Part shown: positions 8,615-19,108 of the stretch, one piece after another | Layout of the letters: each line of letters opens with the position of its first letter | Numbering within the stretch: the stretch's first letter is position 1 | Origin: Peribacillus deserti | GTDB lineage: Bacteria > Bacillota > Bacilli > Bacillales > DSM-1321 | DNA: 64,000 bases | Direction: 5' to 3' | NCBI RefSeq assembly: GCF_016909175.1 | Contig: NZ_JAFBFI010000005.1 | Location: forward strand, 124,001 to 188,000 | Program-made: the position numbers and the translations under genes | The notes under the pieces: generated by a model | Told to the model about the DNA's origin: nothing | The model's database searches: none | Seen by the model: the letters and a program-made list of their open reading frames with translations, nothing else

Positions 8615-10413
8615 TTTACCGCTTTTTGTATTCTATCTGCTAAACCGTTTTGAAGCAAATACATCTTATAATAGAGCTTTTGTAGTGCCAGCAGTTCCTG
8701 ATGTGTACCTCTTTCTACAATTTCACCTTGATGCAGAACTAATATTTGATCCGCATCCTGGATCGTTGAAAGACGGTGGGCAATTGCAATGGTTGTTCTG
8801 CCTTTGCGCATTTTTTCTAATGCAAATTGAATCGCTTCTTCTGTTTCGGTGTCAATATTGGCAGTCGCCTCATCAAGAACCAAAATCTTAGGGTTCGCTG
8901 CGATCGTTCTTGCAAAGGCTATAAGCTGCCTCTGGCCGCTTGAAAAAGTCGAACCCCGCTCCACAACCTCATGATTATATGCTTCAGGTAGTTTTTCTAT
9001 AAAAGTATGGGCCTGAACAAAATGAGCCGCATCTCTTATATCCTGGTCGGTAATAGCAGGGTTATGAAGCCGGATATTGTCTTTTATCGTTCCGTAAAAC
9101 AAGAATGCATCCTGAAGCACTAATCCCATTTGCTTTCTTAGTTCTGCATCTGAATATTTTTTTATTGAAACTCCATCTATAGAAATTTCACCTCTTTGAT
9201 ATTCATAGAAACGCATCATAAGATTAATGATTGAACTTTTCCCGCTGCCCGTGTGGCCTACTAGAGCTACCGTTTCTCCTCTTCGTGCGGTAAAGCTGAT
9301 ATTTTTTAAGACATCTCTTTTGCCGTCGTACGAGAAGTTTACATTTTTAAATTCCACTACTCCGTCGTTAATGAGATGATCGCCCTGCACCTGCTGGCCA
9401 GGAGCCAATTCGGTTTCATCCATAATTCTGAACACTCTCTCACCAGCAATAATAGCCTGCTGAAAAAGGGATAATCTCATCATCACCTGATTAAGCGGCT
9501 CAAAAAAGCGGTCAATATAATTTATAAAAGCATAAATAACCCCAATTTCTACTGGACTGTTAAACGAAGAAATTCCGAAAAAGCTTAAAACGATGATCAG
9601 TGCCAGGGCATATATTAAATCTATGGCAGGGCGAAGGAGGAGGCCGTCGACCTTAATATTTTTCATCCCGGCCGCGTAATGTTTTTCGTTGATGTCTTCA
9701 AACTCTTTCCGAAGCCTTCGCTCCTGCCTGAAAACCTGTATAATTGCCATGCCCTGTAGAGATTCATTAATCTTCGCATTCAGCTGGCTCAGCCGTTCAC
9801 GCATATCCAGGTAGTAGATAGAGCTATACTTCCGATATGTCCTCATAACTAAAAAAATGATTGGCAGGATAAGCATGCAAAAGAAAGCCAATTTTACATT
9901 CAGAACAAACATGGCAATAAAAATGCCTGTCAGCTGAAAAGCACTTTGAATAAACGTACTGATGACACTTACAAACATATCTTTAATCGCTTCTGTATCG
10001 TTGGTAATCCGGGAAACAAGACTGCCACCCGGCGTCTTATCAAAGAATTTCATTCCAAGTGATTGTACTTTTGAAAAAATGTCGATTCTCAGCTGCTGGA
10101 TAATGCTTAAGGCAATCTGCTGAAATTTAAGGAGCTGAAAGTACATGAAAAAAACCATGGCAATCTGTATTCCCATATACGCTGTACCAAGCCCTATGAT
10201 GGCTGATCTGTCTAAGTTTTTCGGTGTTAAATAATCATCTATGAAAATCTTAATGATGATTGGGCTGAATATATTTCCCAATGTCATCATTAATAAGCAG
10301 AAAAAAGCAATGAAAATAATCTTTTTATGCGGTTTTGCATAACTGAGCAAACGCATGAGAACTTTACGCTGCTCTTTCCCATTTAAAGACAGGTTTTCAG
10401 TATCCATGTTCAT
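8611..10413 (-). CDS. ABC exporter half-transporter, canonical-site subunit (YheH/BmrD type)
   Basis: 600-residue exporter half: six-helix membrane domain (about 20-320) then ATPase domain with Walker A GHTGSGKSS, Walker B ILVLDEATANID with catalytic Glu, and H-loop IAIAHRLS. Its signature motif is degenerate (FSSGQRQ instead of LSGGQ). The upstream gene has the opposite defects, so the pair forms an asymmetric heterodimer with one working ATP site, as in BmrCD. It starts inside the end of the previous gene (ATGA overlap), implying coupled translation. About 70 residues shorter than B. subtilis YheH, which has an extra loop. Substrate probably drugs or lipids; not shown by sequence. Confidence 0.85.
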   Translation of the reverse strand: MNMDTENLSLNGKEQRKVLMRLLSYAKPHKKIIFIAFFCLLMMTLGNIFSPIIIKIFIDDYLTPKNLDRSAIIGLGTAYMGIQIAMVFFMYFQLLKFQQIALSIIQQLRIDIFSKVQSLGMKFFDKTPGGSLVSRITNDTEAIKDMFVSVISTFIQSAFQLTGIFIAMFVLNVKLAFFCMLILPIIFLVMRTYRKYSSIYYLDMRERLSQLNAKINESLQGMAIIQVFRQERRLRKEFEDINEKHYAAGMKNIKVDGLLLRPAIDLIYALALIIVLSFFGISSFNSPVEIGVIYAFINYIDRFFEPLNQVMMRLSLFQQAIIAGERVFRIMDETELAPGQQVQGDHLINDGVVEFKNVNFSYDGKRDVLKNISFTARRGETVALVGHTGSGKSSIINLMMRFYEYQRGEISIDGVSIKKYSDAELRKQMGLVLQDAFLFYGTIKDNIRLHNPAITDQDIRDAAHFVQAHTFIEKLPEAYNHEVVERGSTFSSGQRQLIAFARTIAANPKILVLDEATANIDTETEEAIQFALEKMRKGRTTIAIAHRLSTIQDADQILVLHQGEIVERGTHQELLALQKLYYKMYLLQNGLADRIQKAVN

Positions 10414-12158
10414 CCTCCATGCTCCACAAGCTCTTCAAGTTGCTGCTGTAAGTACATTGTTTGATACCAGCCATCTTTTTGCATTAACTCTTCGTGAGTG
10501 CCCTGCTGAATCATTTCTCCTTCATCAAGAACAAGGATCAAATTGGCATGCTGAATGGCACTAAGCCGGTGTGCTGTTATTATTGTCGTTTTCCCTTCCC
10601 TGTTTTCCTTCAGGTTTTTCAAGATGATTTCTTCTGTTTTGGCATCTACTGCAGATAAAGAATCATCGAGAACTAAGATTTCTGGATGCATAATCAAGGC
10701 ACGTGCTATGGAAATCCTTTGTTTTTGACCGCCGGATAGTGAAACGCCTCTTTCCCCTACAACTGTTTCGTAACCATCAGTAAATTGAAGAATATCTTTA
10801 TGGATGTAAGCACTCTTAGCCGCTTCCATAATATCAGAATACGAAACTTCCGGATCCGCAAAAGCAATATTATCTGCAACTGTTGCAGAAAAAAGAAAAT
10901 GGTCCTGGGGCACATAACCTATTGAGCGGCGAAGGCCTTCAAGTGTATATTCTTCAATGTTGTGACCGCCAAAAATAATTTCTCCTGTATATCCATCAAA
11001 TTCCCTGATTAACAGCTTTAAAAGAGTAGTTTTACCTGATCCTGTTTTCCCGACAACTCCTAATGTCTGGCCTGGCAATAAGGTAAAGTGAATATTTTTC
11101 AATACCGGAGAATCTTCATTCGGGTATGTAAATTCCATTACATTAAACTGTATGGCACCCTCAGCTTTTGCATGTATGGCGGTTTCTTTTTCAGTTATAT
11201 CCACCTTTTCATCAAGCAGGACCATGACCCTGTCATAGGAGGCACGTCCTCTTTCTACTATATTAAACAGCCAGCCAAACGCCAGCATCGGCCAGATTAA
11301 TAATCCTAGGTAAGTCGAAAAGGATACAAGTTCCCCAATTGTTAAATCGCCGGCCAGAACATATTTGGAGCCATACGCAATGGAAAGAAAAAAGGAAATA
11401 CCCACTATAATAGAAATAGTAGGATCAAATAAAGCGTCAATCCTGGCAACAGTCATATTTTTCTTTACTACATCCTCTGATTGTTTTTTAAAGGATTCAA
11501 TATCCTCCTGCTCCTGCCCAAAGGTTTTTATAACTTTAATGCCGTTAATACTTTCCTGGGTTTTATCATTTAAGTCAGAAAAGGCTTCCTGTGCTTTATG
11601 AAAGCTCTTATGAAGAAGGGATCCATAATAGCTTGTAAGATAAGCCATTATCGGCATGGGAATCAAGCAAATCAGCGTCAGCTTCCAGCTTATAAAGGCC
11701 ATGGCAATAATGACCGTACCCCCAGTAGTTAATGAATCCACGAGCGTTAATACTCCAGCACCAGCAGTCTGCTGAATCGCCTGCAGATCATTAGTGGCAT
11801 GTGCCATTAAATCTCCGATTCTGCGCCTTTGATAAAATGCCTGAGACATCCTAGTAAAATGGCTGTACAATCTGTTTCTCATCTGCCTTGTAAGCTTAAC
11901 AGCCGAACCGAAAATCATAATTCTCCAATAATAACGGAGAGCATACATACCTATGGCCGCGGCTGCCAAAATGCCCAGCCACTTAAATAGTATCCGTAGG
12001 TTTAATATGTCATTTTGAATTAAATCAACAATAACTCCTATGACCCTTGGCGGAATAAGCTGGAGCATAGCTACAAAAACCAGCAGACCAATTCCCAATC
12101 CATAGGCCTTTTGCTCCTGTTTGAAGAACCATTTTAAATCTAAGAATATCTTCACCAT
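10410..12158 (-). CDS. ABC exporter half-transporter, degenerate-site subunit (YheI/BmrC type)
   Basis: 582 residues: six-helix membrane domain followed by ATPase domain with Walker A GKTGSGKTT, intact signature [10 protein letters not shown], and Walker B ILVLDDSLSAVD in which the catalytic glutamate is aspartate. That Asp is typical for the non-hydrolysing site of heterodimeric exporters. The partner is the overlapping downstream gene. I chose ATG at 12158 (5 nt after GGGGG); GTG at 12155 or TTG at 12170 are alternatives. The pair sits where B. subtilis has none, so this is an insertion into the ccd-yneF neighbourhood. Confidence 0.85.
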   Translation of the reverse strand: MVKIFLDLKWFFKQEQKAYGLGIGLLVFVAMLQLIPPRVIGVIVDLIQNDILNLRILFKWLGILAAAAIGMYALRYYWRIMIFGSAVKLTRQMRNRLYSHFTRMSQAFYQRRRIGDLMAHATNDLQAIQQTAGAGVLTLVDSLTTGGTVIIAMAFISWKLTLICLIPMPIMAYLTSYYGSLLHKSFHKAQEAFSDLNDKTQESINGIKVIKTFGQEQEDIESFKKQSEDVVKKNMTVARIDALFDPTISIIVGISFFLSIAYGSKYVLAGDLTIGELVSFSTYLGLLIWPMLAFGWLFNIVERGRASYDRVMVLLDEKVDITEKETAIHAKAEGAIQFNVMEFTYPNEDSPVLKNIHFTLLPGQTLGVVGKTGSGKTTLLKLLIREFDGYTGEIIFGGHNIEEYTLEGLRRSIGYVPQDHFLFSATVADNIAFADPEVSYSDIMEAAKSAYIHKDILQFTDGYETVVGERGVSLSGGQKQRISIARALIMHPEILVLDDSLSAVDAKTEEIILKNLKENREGKTTIITAHRLSAIQHANLILVLDEGEMIQQGTHEELMQKDGWYQTMYLQQQLEELVEHGG

Positions 12159-12170
12159 CGATTCCCCCAA

Positions 12171-12790
12171 ACTGCTCTATATCTCTTAAATTTTAAACGC
12201 TTTCCTATTTTATCAAATTTGAGGAAACAGAAAAAGGTTATAAAAGATTATTATGAATATTTGATGTATTTAGAAAGGTATTAAAAGCTGAAATGGCGCG
12301 TTTCAATATCGGCTTGGAATAAGTTTTAGTAAGATTACGCCGCCATTACTACTTACATTAATAGAAGAAGTAAGGGATAAGTGATTATTTTGATGGACTT
12401 TGGATCTTGAAGTTAATGAGGGGATAGTAAAAGTTAAAAATATATAAGCTCCGATTCGAGAAATAACAGTTCAGGATCGGAATTGGTGGAAACAAACTTC
12501 CAGATTCTTGAGCGATCAAAAGATGTTCTGGAGTAAAAATACAATATTCTAGATCGAAGTTGTATCCATATGTCAGGTTGGAACTGCCATCATAACCGTA
12601 AAACCACTTCCTCTTTTTAGCGTCATCACCTTCAGTAAGGAGTGCTCTAAGTAGAGTAACAATAAACAAGACAAACAATCTAAAAGGAAAAAGCGAGACA
12701 CCAGAGGGTAATTAACTTTTTACATTTCCGCTCCCAGCCAGTAAAATAACAGTCAAATAAAAATATTTAAAAAAAGGAGAATAATTTCCA
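12171..12790. other. intergenic stretch without a convincing gene
   Basis: About 620 bases. A 97-codon minus-strand frame (12385-12678) exists but has no ribosome binding site and no recognisable domain. I see no repeats or RNA structure that I can name. Confidence 0.4.
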
Positions 12791-12799
12791 TATTCTTTG

Positions 12800-12829
12800 T
12801 TGCAAACACTTGTTCTTATATGTTATGAT
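12800..12829 (+). promoter_or_regulatory. promoter with LexA-like box for the RNA gene at 12.8-13.2 kb
   Basis: TTGCAA, 18-nt spacer, TATGAT. The spacer begins with CAAACACTTGTTCT (12803-12816), which matches 12 of 14 bases of the lexA-promoter box CGAACACTTGTTTT at 17723 in this window. A repressor there would block RNA polymerase. Confidence 0.45.
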
Positions 12830-12835
12830 AGACTC

Positions 12836-13178
12836 AACAAATAAAGAGAACTGATTGTTCGAAAGACGGTCAAGCTATTATATAATCGAACCAAATCTAA
12901 GCCGCAGGTTGTATTGCCGTGCCTACAGAAAAGGTTGTAGCGGCAAGCCTAGCAGGTATCTGGCTCGACACATAATACTCATTATTTTTACTTTGCCGAT
13001 GAATGCTGATGAAGCTATTTTGGACACATTGTGTCTGTTCTATATTCTGCAAATGCTGAGGCACTCGTTTTATCTACTTCTGGGCATGTCTGTTTAGTCC
13101 TAGTAGTTAAAGTCAACATGAAATTTCCTAAAAAATATATCGAGCCTTTCAGCCTTGCTGACAGGCTTTTTTTATTTT
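12836..13178 (+). ncRNA. putative structured RNA gene, unknown family
   Basis: About 340 nt between the ABC exporter and yneF, on the opposite strand to both. It has a promoter, strong local structure and a terminator, but no plausible protein. Clearest helix: TTGCCG-tgc-CTACA / TGTAG-CGGCAA around 12914-12946; a second hairpin pairs AGC...CAG with CTG-GCT just after it. The terminator stem AGCCTTTCAGC / GCTGACAGGCT (13143-13167) ends in TTTTTTTATTTTT. I do not recognise it as 6S, tmRNA, SRP, RNase P or a riboswitch. No gene lies downstream on this strand, so it would be a free-standing RNA. An 80-codon frame (12855-13097) inside has no binding site and no family. Confidence 0.45.
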
Positions 13179-13198
13179 TGGGTTAAAGACTGTAACAA

Positions 13199-13229
13199 AC
13201 AAAAAAAGCACTCGCGCTTGAGTGCTTGT
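13199..13229 (-). terminator. terminator of yneF
   Basis: Minus-strand stem AAGCACTC...GAGTGCTT followed by TTTTTT, directly after the yneF stop. Confidence 0.85.
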
Positions 13230-13234
13230 CTGCC

Positions 13235-13447
13235 TTATTTTGTTTGTTTGTTCATTGCGCTCATCATTTGGTTGATTTTCTTTTGGGATGGTTTCATTCC
13301 CATTTGCATCATCATCATTTTGAGCATTTGTTCATTAATTGGCGGATTTTTCTTTAGGTAAGTCATCATATAGCGACGAGCAATGAAAAATCCTAGTGCT
13401 ATCCCGGCAAGCAGTGCCACGATACCAACTAGTATTTCCGTCCACAT
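13235..13447 (-). CDS. yneF: YneF family (UPF0154) small membrane protein
   Basis: 70 residues: one N-terminal membrane helix ([20 protein letters not shown]) followed by a cytoplasmic part with a run of methionines ([16 protein letters not shown]), characteristic of UPF0154. ATG follows GGAGGAAATAGT. It lies between the Spo0E-like gene and sirA as in B. subtilis, with the ABC exporter genes inserted. Function unknown. Confidence 0.9.
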   Translation of the reverse strand: MWTEILVGIVALLAGIALGFFIARRYMMTYLKKNPPINEQMLKMMMMQMGMKPSQKKINQMMSAMNKQTK

Positions 13448-13498
13448 ACTATTTCCTCCTTCATGTTGTCTATCAACAGTGTACTAAACCAAAGGTTA

Positions 13499-13972
13499 TT
13501 ATACAATATCCGAATAATAATTTCCTTCTTTTAAGCCGAATTTTCTTTCTTTGATCGGTTTGAGCCAGCCAAACTTCCGATTGGCAAGATCGAGGGCTAG
13601 AAAACTCGATTCTGTTTTGCGCAGACATTCAAAAAACTCGGTTTCAGCTTCAAGGGAACCCTTCGCCTCTATTACTAATTGGTTTTCTTTCACACTTAGG
13701 ATTGCGCTGCTAAGGCCATCGTTCTTTTTTATACAATATACCCCATTGTTTTCACTAAAATCCCTGTTGTTTTTCAAATGCTGCTCGAGTGTCTTCTGCA
13801 ATCGCAGCAATGGCAGGGGTTTTGTAATATATTGAATTTGCTTGCGTATAATTTCTTGTAAATTTCCTGAGGACTTGGAGTAATCTAAAAACAAATTATA
13901 TAACTTGATTTCACGGCCGAAATAATGTCTGGCTACTTCATCGTCTATTAAATATAAGTCGTAAATTCTCAC
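13499..13972 (-). CDS. sirA: sporulation inhibitor of replication SirA (YneE)
   Basis: 157-residue protein matching SirA over its length: YLIDDEVARHYFGRE near the start, QIQYITKPLPLL in the middle and FGWLKPIKERKFG near the end. SirA binds DnaA domain I early in sporulation and stops new rounds of replication; it is made under Spo0A control. I chose GTG at 13972, 7 nt after GGAG; a GTG three codons earlier lies too close to its binding site. Confidence 0.85.
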   Translation of the reverse strand: MRIYDLYLIDDEVARHYFGREIKLYNLFLDYSKSSGNLQEIIRKQIQYITKPLPLLRLQKTLEQHLKNNRDFSENNGVYCIKKNDGLSSAILSVKENQLVIEAKGSLEAETEFFECLRKTESSFLALDLANRKFGWLKPIKERKFGLKEGNYYSDIV

Positions 13973-14127
13973 TCCAAACACTCCAATCGCAATCTCTTTT
14001 ATCTAGTATATATGCCGCCCGCCGAAAGATATGTTGATTATTGGAGAAAAAATAATGTTTTTTTGTCGAAATCTTATAATTCTGACACTTTAATTCATTA
14101 TAAACGATTCTTTGTTTCTTTTTCCAA

Positions 14128-14172
14128 TTTAAACTAAAAAAGCCTGCTTCCTATTAGGAAGCAGGCTATATA
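14128..14172 (-). terminator. terminator of tkt
   Basis: Minus-strand stem AGCCTGCTTCC / GGAAGCAGGCT followed by TTTTTTAG, just beyond the tkt stop. Confidence 0.85.
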
Positions 14173-14183
14173 GGCTATATAAA

Positions 14184-16193
14184 TTAGTTATTTTGAAGAA
14201 GAGCTTTCACTTTTGATACTACATTATCTACACTAAAGCCAAATTCTTGAATAACTGTATTACCAGGGGCAGAAGCACCAAAGCGGTCAATGCCCAGCAC
14301 ATCTCCTTCATCGCCAACATATTTATGCCAGCCGAAGCTCGAACCCATTTCAATGGCCAAGCGTTTTCTGACAGACGGAGAAATTACACTTTGCTTATAT
14401 TCCTTCGTTTGTTCTTCAAAACGATCCATTGATGGCATGCTGATAACCGATACATTTATACCTTCATTAGCCAGTGCTTTTTGTGCATCTACTGCCAGGT
14501 TAACTTCAGATCCGGTAGCAATCAGCAATGCATCTGCTGTTTCCTTACCAGATGCAGAAATGATATAGGCACCCTTCTTAACACCTTCATATGCATTTTT
14601 ATCTGTACCTTTAATTGTAGGCAGGTTTTGTCTTGTTAGCACAAGAGCATGTGGTTTGTCTGTGCTTTCAACTGCAACTCTCCATGCTGCTGCTGTCTCA
14701 TTTCCGTCAGCCGGTCTAATAATGGAAAGTCCAGGCATTGAACGAAGGGAAGCTAACTGTTCCACCGGTTCATGTGTAGGACCGTCTTCCCCTACTGCCA
14801 CACTATCATGGGTAAATACATAGGTAACAGGCAGCTCCATAAGCGCAGCTAAACGGATAGCTGGACGAAGATAATCAGAGAATACAAAGAATGTACCTCC
14901 AAATACTCTTAATCCACCATGAAGTGCAATTCCGTTCATTGCTGCTCCCATTCCGAATTCCCGCACACCAAACCAAATGTTTCTTCCTTCATAAGCACCT
15001 GGGAAGTAATCACCAGAACCCTTGATCATAGTATTATTAGAGCCTGCTAAGTCAGCAGAACCTCCAATAAGTGTCGGCATATTTTGTGCAATCGCGTTCA
15101 GAACTTCTCCACTGGAAGCACGGCTCGCAAGGCTCTTTCCTTCCTCATACACAGGGATGGCTTGATCCCAATTTTCTGGAAGGTCTCCCTTAATTGCTTT
15201 AACAAGCTGGTCTGCCAATTCCGGATGAGCTTTTTTGTATTCAGCAAATTTTTGATTCCACTGCTCTTCTTTTTGAGAACCAGCTTCAGCAATCGTCTTT
15301 TCAAAGTGGGAATATACTTCATCCGGTACATAGAAGTCTTCTTCAAATGTCCATTTGTAATATTCTTTTGTTAATTTCATTTCGTCTTCGCCAAGAGGAG
15401 CTCCATGAACTTTTGACGTTCCTGATCTATTAGGAGAACCATAGCCAATGATCGTTTTAACTTCAATCAAAGTCGGACGAGTAAGATCGCTCTGCGCTTC
15501 CTTTATTGCTTTGGCAACTTCATCCAGATCGTTGCCGTCTTTAACCAGGATGTACTGCCAGCCATAACCTTTATATCTCTGTTCAACGCTCTCTGTCATT
15601 GATTTGTCCAGGTCACCATCAAGGGAAATATCGTTTGAATCATATAACACAACTAGTCGGCCCAATTGCAAATGGGCAGCTAATGAAGAAGCTTCAGCAG
15701 AAACGCCCTCCATCAAGTCCCCGTCTCCACAGATGCTGTACGTGAAATGGTCGACAACATCAAAATTCTCTCTATTGTAAGTAGCAGCCAAATGACGTTC
15801 TGCCATTGCCATACCCACTGCCATGGCGATACCCTGCCCAAGCGGGCCAGTGGTAGCTTCTACACCCGGTGTATGTTTGTACTCAGGATGTCCCGGCGTT
15901 TTGCTTCCCCATTGGCGGAAGCCTTTAATATCTTCCATTGTAACTCCATAGCCAGAAAGGTGAAGCAAGCTGTATAACAGCATAGATCCATGGCCAGCCG
16001 ATAATACAAATCGGTCTCTATTAAACCATTCAGGATTTTTAGGATTATGATTCATGAATTGTGTCCAAAGTGTATACGCCATTGGAGCAGCCCCCATTGG
16101 CAAACCCGGGTGGCCTGAGTTCGCCTTTTCGATCGCATCGATCGATAATGTACGAATCGTATTGATGGAAAGTGCATCAATTTTTTCTATCAT
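14184..16193 (-). CDS. tkt: transketolase
   Basis: 669 residues, full length. Thiamine-diphosphate enzyme of the non-oxidative pentose phosphate pathway that moves two-carbon units between sugar phosphates. Visible landmarks: active-site histidine in [10 protein letters not shown], cofactor-binding GDGDLMEG followed by [10 protein letters not shown], and the transketolase signature around ADLAGSNNT and [14 protein letters not shown]. Neighbours ynzC and sirA are as in B. subtilis. No sign of damage. Confidence 0.96.
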   Translation of the reverse strand: MIEKIDALSINTIRTLSIDAIEKANSGHPGLPMGAAPMAYTLWTQFMNHNPKNPEWFNRDRFVLSAGHGSMLLYSLLHLSGYGVTMEDIKGFRQWGSKTPGHPEYKHTPGVEATTGPLGQGIAMAVGMAMAERHLAATYNRENFDVVDHFTYSICGDGDLMEGVSAEASSLAAHLQLGRLVVLYDSNDISLDGDLDKSMTESVEQRYKGYGWQYILVKDGNDLDEVAKAIKEAQSDLTRPTLIEVKTIIGYGSPNRSGTSKVHGAPLGEDEMKLTKEYYKWTFEEDFYVPDEVYSHFEKTIAEAGSQKEEQWNQKFAEYKKAHPELADQLVKAIKGDLPENWDQAIPVYEEGKSLASRASSGEVLNAIAQNMPTLIGGSADLAGSNNTMIKGSGDYFPGAYEGRNIWFGVREFGMGAAMNGIALHGGLRVFGGTFFVFSDYLRPAIRLAALMELPVTYVFTHDSVAVGEDGPTHEPVEQLASLRSMPGLSIIRPADGNETAAAWRVAVESTDKPHALVLTRQNLPTIKGTDKNAYEGVKKGAYIISASGKETADALLIATGSEVNLAVDAQKALANEGINVSVISMPSMDRFEEQTKEYKQSVISPSVRKRLAIEMGSSFGWHKYVGDEGDVLGIDRFGASAPGNTVIQEFGFSVDNVVSKVKALLQNN

Positions 16194-16382
16194 TTTTATA
16201 AGACTTCCTTTCCTTATGTAAAAAATTATTTTATTTTTTTATATTATAGTCCAAATAAGAGAAACACAACTAATAATACCTGAAACAAACTGTATATCAA
16301 AGAAAAAAGACATCCGACTCTATTTTGTGTAAAAAAAAAGAATACATGCGGCGCTGTATCCCTTTCCTTCTATTATTAAAAG

Positions 16383-16616
16383 TTAATGCAAATTCTTTCT
16401 TTGTTTAATCTGCTTTAATTTTTCCGGTGTAACATCATTTCCTTCAGGGTCGATAACCGTCACATTTTCTAGTGTATTGGCCATTGAATTCCTGAAAGTC
16501 TCGAGATATTCTCGTCTAAGTTTTGACTGTTCTTTCGCCTCATCAGTTGATAGTCCTTGCTCTTTGGCTTTTTTAGCCAGCTGATTTATTCTAGAGAGTT
16601 TTTCTTTGGAAAGCAT
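16383..16616 (-). CDS. ynzC: YnzC family (UPF0291)
   Basis: 77 residues, two-helix hairpin protein with the UPF0291 signature SRINQLAKKAKEQGLS and RREYLETFR. Start is the ATG after AAGGAGCTTGA. In B. subtilis it is in the yneA-yneB-ynzC SOS operon, and the same order occurs here. Function unknown. Confidence 0.92.
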   Translation of the reverse strand: MLSKEKLSRINQLAKKAKEQGLSTDEAKEQSKLRREYLETFRNSMANTLENVTVIDPEGNDVTPEKLKQIKQRKNLH

Positions 16617-16690
16617 AGTTCAAGCTCCTTCATTGTTTGATCCTTGTAGTTATGGTATACAAATCAAACCAAAATAACAAGCTATATGAA

Positions 16691-17335
<645 letters not shown>

Positions 17336-17374
17336 TTAAATCAACCTTTTGGATGTAATGTCATAGCTGGTTTT

Positions 17375-17677
17375 CTATTCACTTGCTAAACTGCCTGTAC
17401 CAGCGTCCAGTGTGTAAGGTATTTTTATTTCGTCTCCGGTCCGGATCAGGCCATTATTAATCTTGTTGTTCTCTTCTATCCAGCTTATCATTTTTTCCTT
17501 TGGAAGGTCATCTGTTTCATATCTTTCAGCAATGGTCCAAAGTGTGTCTCCTTCGGCTACTGTCACTGTAGCAGATTTATATTTTTCTTCGGAATTCTGT
17601 AAAAAAATAAGCGAAAATATAAAGATAATGGCTAAAAAGGAAATGGTATAAGTATGATTTCTTAATAGGTTTTTCAT
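17375..17677 (-). CDS. yneA: SOS cell-division suppressor YneA
   Basis: 100 residues: N-terminal membrane helix (about 10-27), then one LysM domain (TVAEGDTLWTIAERY). YneA is made during the SOS response and delays cell division while DNA is repaired. ATG at 17677 follows GGGAGGAATATAT; an upstream in-frame ATG at 17743 would run through the LexA boxes. Divergent from lexA, first gene of the yneA-yneB-ynzC operon. Confidence 0.92.
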   Translation of the reverse strand: MKNLLRNHTYTISFLAIIFIFSLIFLQNSEEKYKSATVTVAEGDTLWTIAERYETDDLPKEKMISWIEENNKINNGLIRTGDEIKIPYTLDAGTGSLASE

Positions 17678-17689
17678 ATATATTCCTCC

Positions 17690-17703
17690 CGAATGTTTGT
17701 TCG
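17690..17703. promoter_or_regulatory. LexA (DinR) box 1
   Basis: CGAATGTTTGTTCG; fits CGAAC-N4-GTTCG with one change. Nearest to yneA. Confidence 0.8.
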
Positions 17704-17722
17704 ATGTATCCAAATTATAAAC

Positions 17723-17736
17723 CGAACACTTGTTTT
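17723..17736. promoter_or_regulatory. LexA (DinR) box 2
   Basis: CGAACACTTGTTTT in the yneA-lexA intergenic region. Confidence 0.8.
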
Positions 17737-17753
17737 GTGTCAAACAAAATATT

Positions 17754-17767
17754 CGAACTTATGTTTG
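17754..17767. promoter_or_regulatory. LexA (DinR) box 3
   Basis: CGAACTTATGTTTG, about 65 nt before the lexA start; gives autoregulation of lexA. Confidence 0.85.
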
Positions 17768-17830
17768 TATCAGACTTCCTTACATGGTATAATCAGGACA
17801 AGATAATATTATGATAGGGTGCGTGAAAAA

Positions 17831-18454
17831 ATGACTAAACTTTCTAAGAGGCAGCTTGATATATTAGATTTTATTAAACATGAAGTTAAGCTGAAGGGGT
17901 ATCCGCCAAGCGTTCGTGAAATAGGAGAGGCAGTCGGCCTCGCTTCAAGTTCTACTGTGCACGGACATTTAGCTAGGCTGGAAAGCAAAGGGCTGATCCG
18001 CCGGGACCCTACGAAACCAAGAGCCATTGAAATTCTGGAGTTAGATGAAGGATCCCACATCCCTAAAAGCAATGTGGTGAATGTTCCTCTCCTAGGTAAG
18101 GTTACAGCTGGTCTGCCGATTACAGCTATCGAAAACATCGAGGAATACTTTCCACTGCCTGAACACCTTGTGCCGCATGATGACCATGTTTTCATGCTTG
18201 AGGTAATGGGGGACAGTATGATTGAAGCTGGAATATTAGACGGGGATTACGTAATAGTCCGTCAGCAAAAAACAGCGAACAACAGCGATATTGTTGTAGC
18301 CATGACGGATGAAGACGAAGCTACTGTTAAGAGATTCTTCAAAGAAAAAGATTATATCCGGCTTCAGCCTGAAAACTCGTCTATGGAGCCGATCATCCTG
18401 CAGAATGTAAGCATCCTGGGTAAAGTCATCGGGCTTTACAGGCAGATTCATTAA
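17831..18454 (+). CDS. lexA: LexA repressor
   Basis: 207 residues. N-terminal winged HTH ([20 protein letters not shown]) and C-terminal S24 autopeptidase domain: cleavage site around VTAGLPI (Ala-Gly), catalytic Ser in GDSMIEAG and catalytic Lys in DEATVKRF. Represses SOS genes until RecA filaments trigger self-cleavage. Start is the ATG at 17831, 9 nt after AGGGTG; four upstream in-frame codons are not family-like. Confidence 0.96.
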   Translation: MTKLSKRQLDILDFIKHEVKLKGYPPSVREIGEAVGLASSSTVHGHLARLESKGLIRRDPTKPRAIEILELDEGSHIPKSNVVNVPLLGKVTAGLPITAIENIEEYFPLPEHLVPHDDHVFMLEVMGDSMIEAGILDGDYVIVRQQKTANNSDIVVAMTDEDEATVKRFFKEKDYIRLQPENSSMEPIILQNVSILGKVIGLYRQIH

Positions 18455-18473
18455 GAAAAAAGATAGATTCATA

Positions 18474-18512
18474 TAAAAAAACCTTTTCCCAAGTTTGGAA
18501 AAGGTTTTTTTG
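18474..18512 (+). terminator. terminator of lexA
   Basis: Stem AACCTTTTCC / GGAAAAGGTT followed by TTTTT, 20 nt after the stop. Confidence 0.9.
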
Positions 18513-18697
18513 TTCCTGCTAAAGATAAGTTTTCCTACTAAAAAAGTTAAAAGGCTGCTGGAAAGATGACTTTCTAAACACTTCAGTTGTTCCCGTTTCT
18601 TCTTTTAAGATATTCTTCAATTGGCGCAGAACTTCTTCTGCAAAAGGTATTTAATACGATAATTTAGTCGTTAAAAAGTTTTAGGGGACTCAACAAC

Positions 18698-18808
18698 TCA
18701 TATCATAGAAGAAAAGTCTGCTATACTCATAGAAACTTCAACAACAACTTGTGAATCTTTGTATCCCTTAAAACCCACAGCTCCTATTTTGATTCCGTGA
18801 AGGTTCAT
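18698..18808 (-). pseudogene. possible small coding remnant
   Basis: Within a 590-base stretch without genes (18515-19105), a minus-strand frame starts MNLHGIKIGAVGFKGYKDSQ and has protein-like composition; the same frame continues upstream past a TAG with RNPAVTRLKVML. It could be the end of a decayed gene. No family recognised, no ribosome binding site. Confidence 0.25.
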
Positions 18809-19108
18809 CGTATAATCCTACAACGTCATGCAGGATAGCATCACTTTAAGCCGAGTAACAGCCGGATTCCGTACCGAGAGATCATCACTGCGTATCTTTA
18901 TGAGCAGATCCTTTAGAATAATTCTATTATGTGCAGATGTTAATCAAACTTGGTCTATTCATTTGTCACTAGCTAAATTATTAAATTAAAGTCTTTCTCT
19001 GCTAACTGTCCTGAGTGCTCTCAATTCTGCATGCCATTTATACTTTATTACCATTCACTTAAAAAAACTCCCGATTCATAAACCAAGAGCTGACATATAT
19101 AACCTTAA

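Noticed and set aside
12385-12678. 97-codon minus-strand frame upstream of the ABC exporter
   Set aside because: No ribosome binding site, odd composition, no recognisable domain; probably chance.
12855-13097. 80-codon plus-strand frame inside the putative RNA gene
   Set aside because: No binding site; codons cross strong RNA helices; composition not protein-like. Kept as RNA instead.
17809-18195. 128-codon minus-strand frame opposite lexA
   Set aside because: Antisense shadow of lexA.
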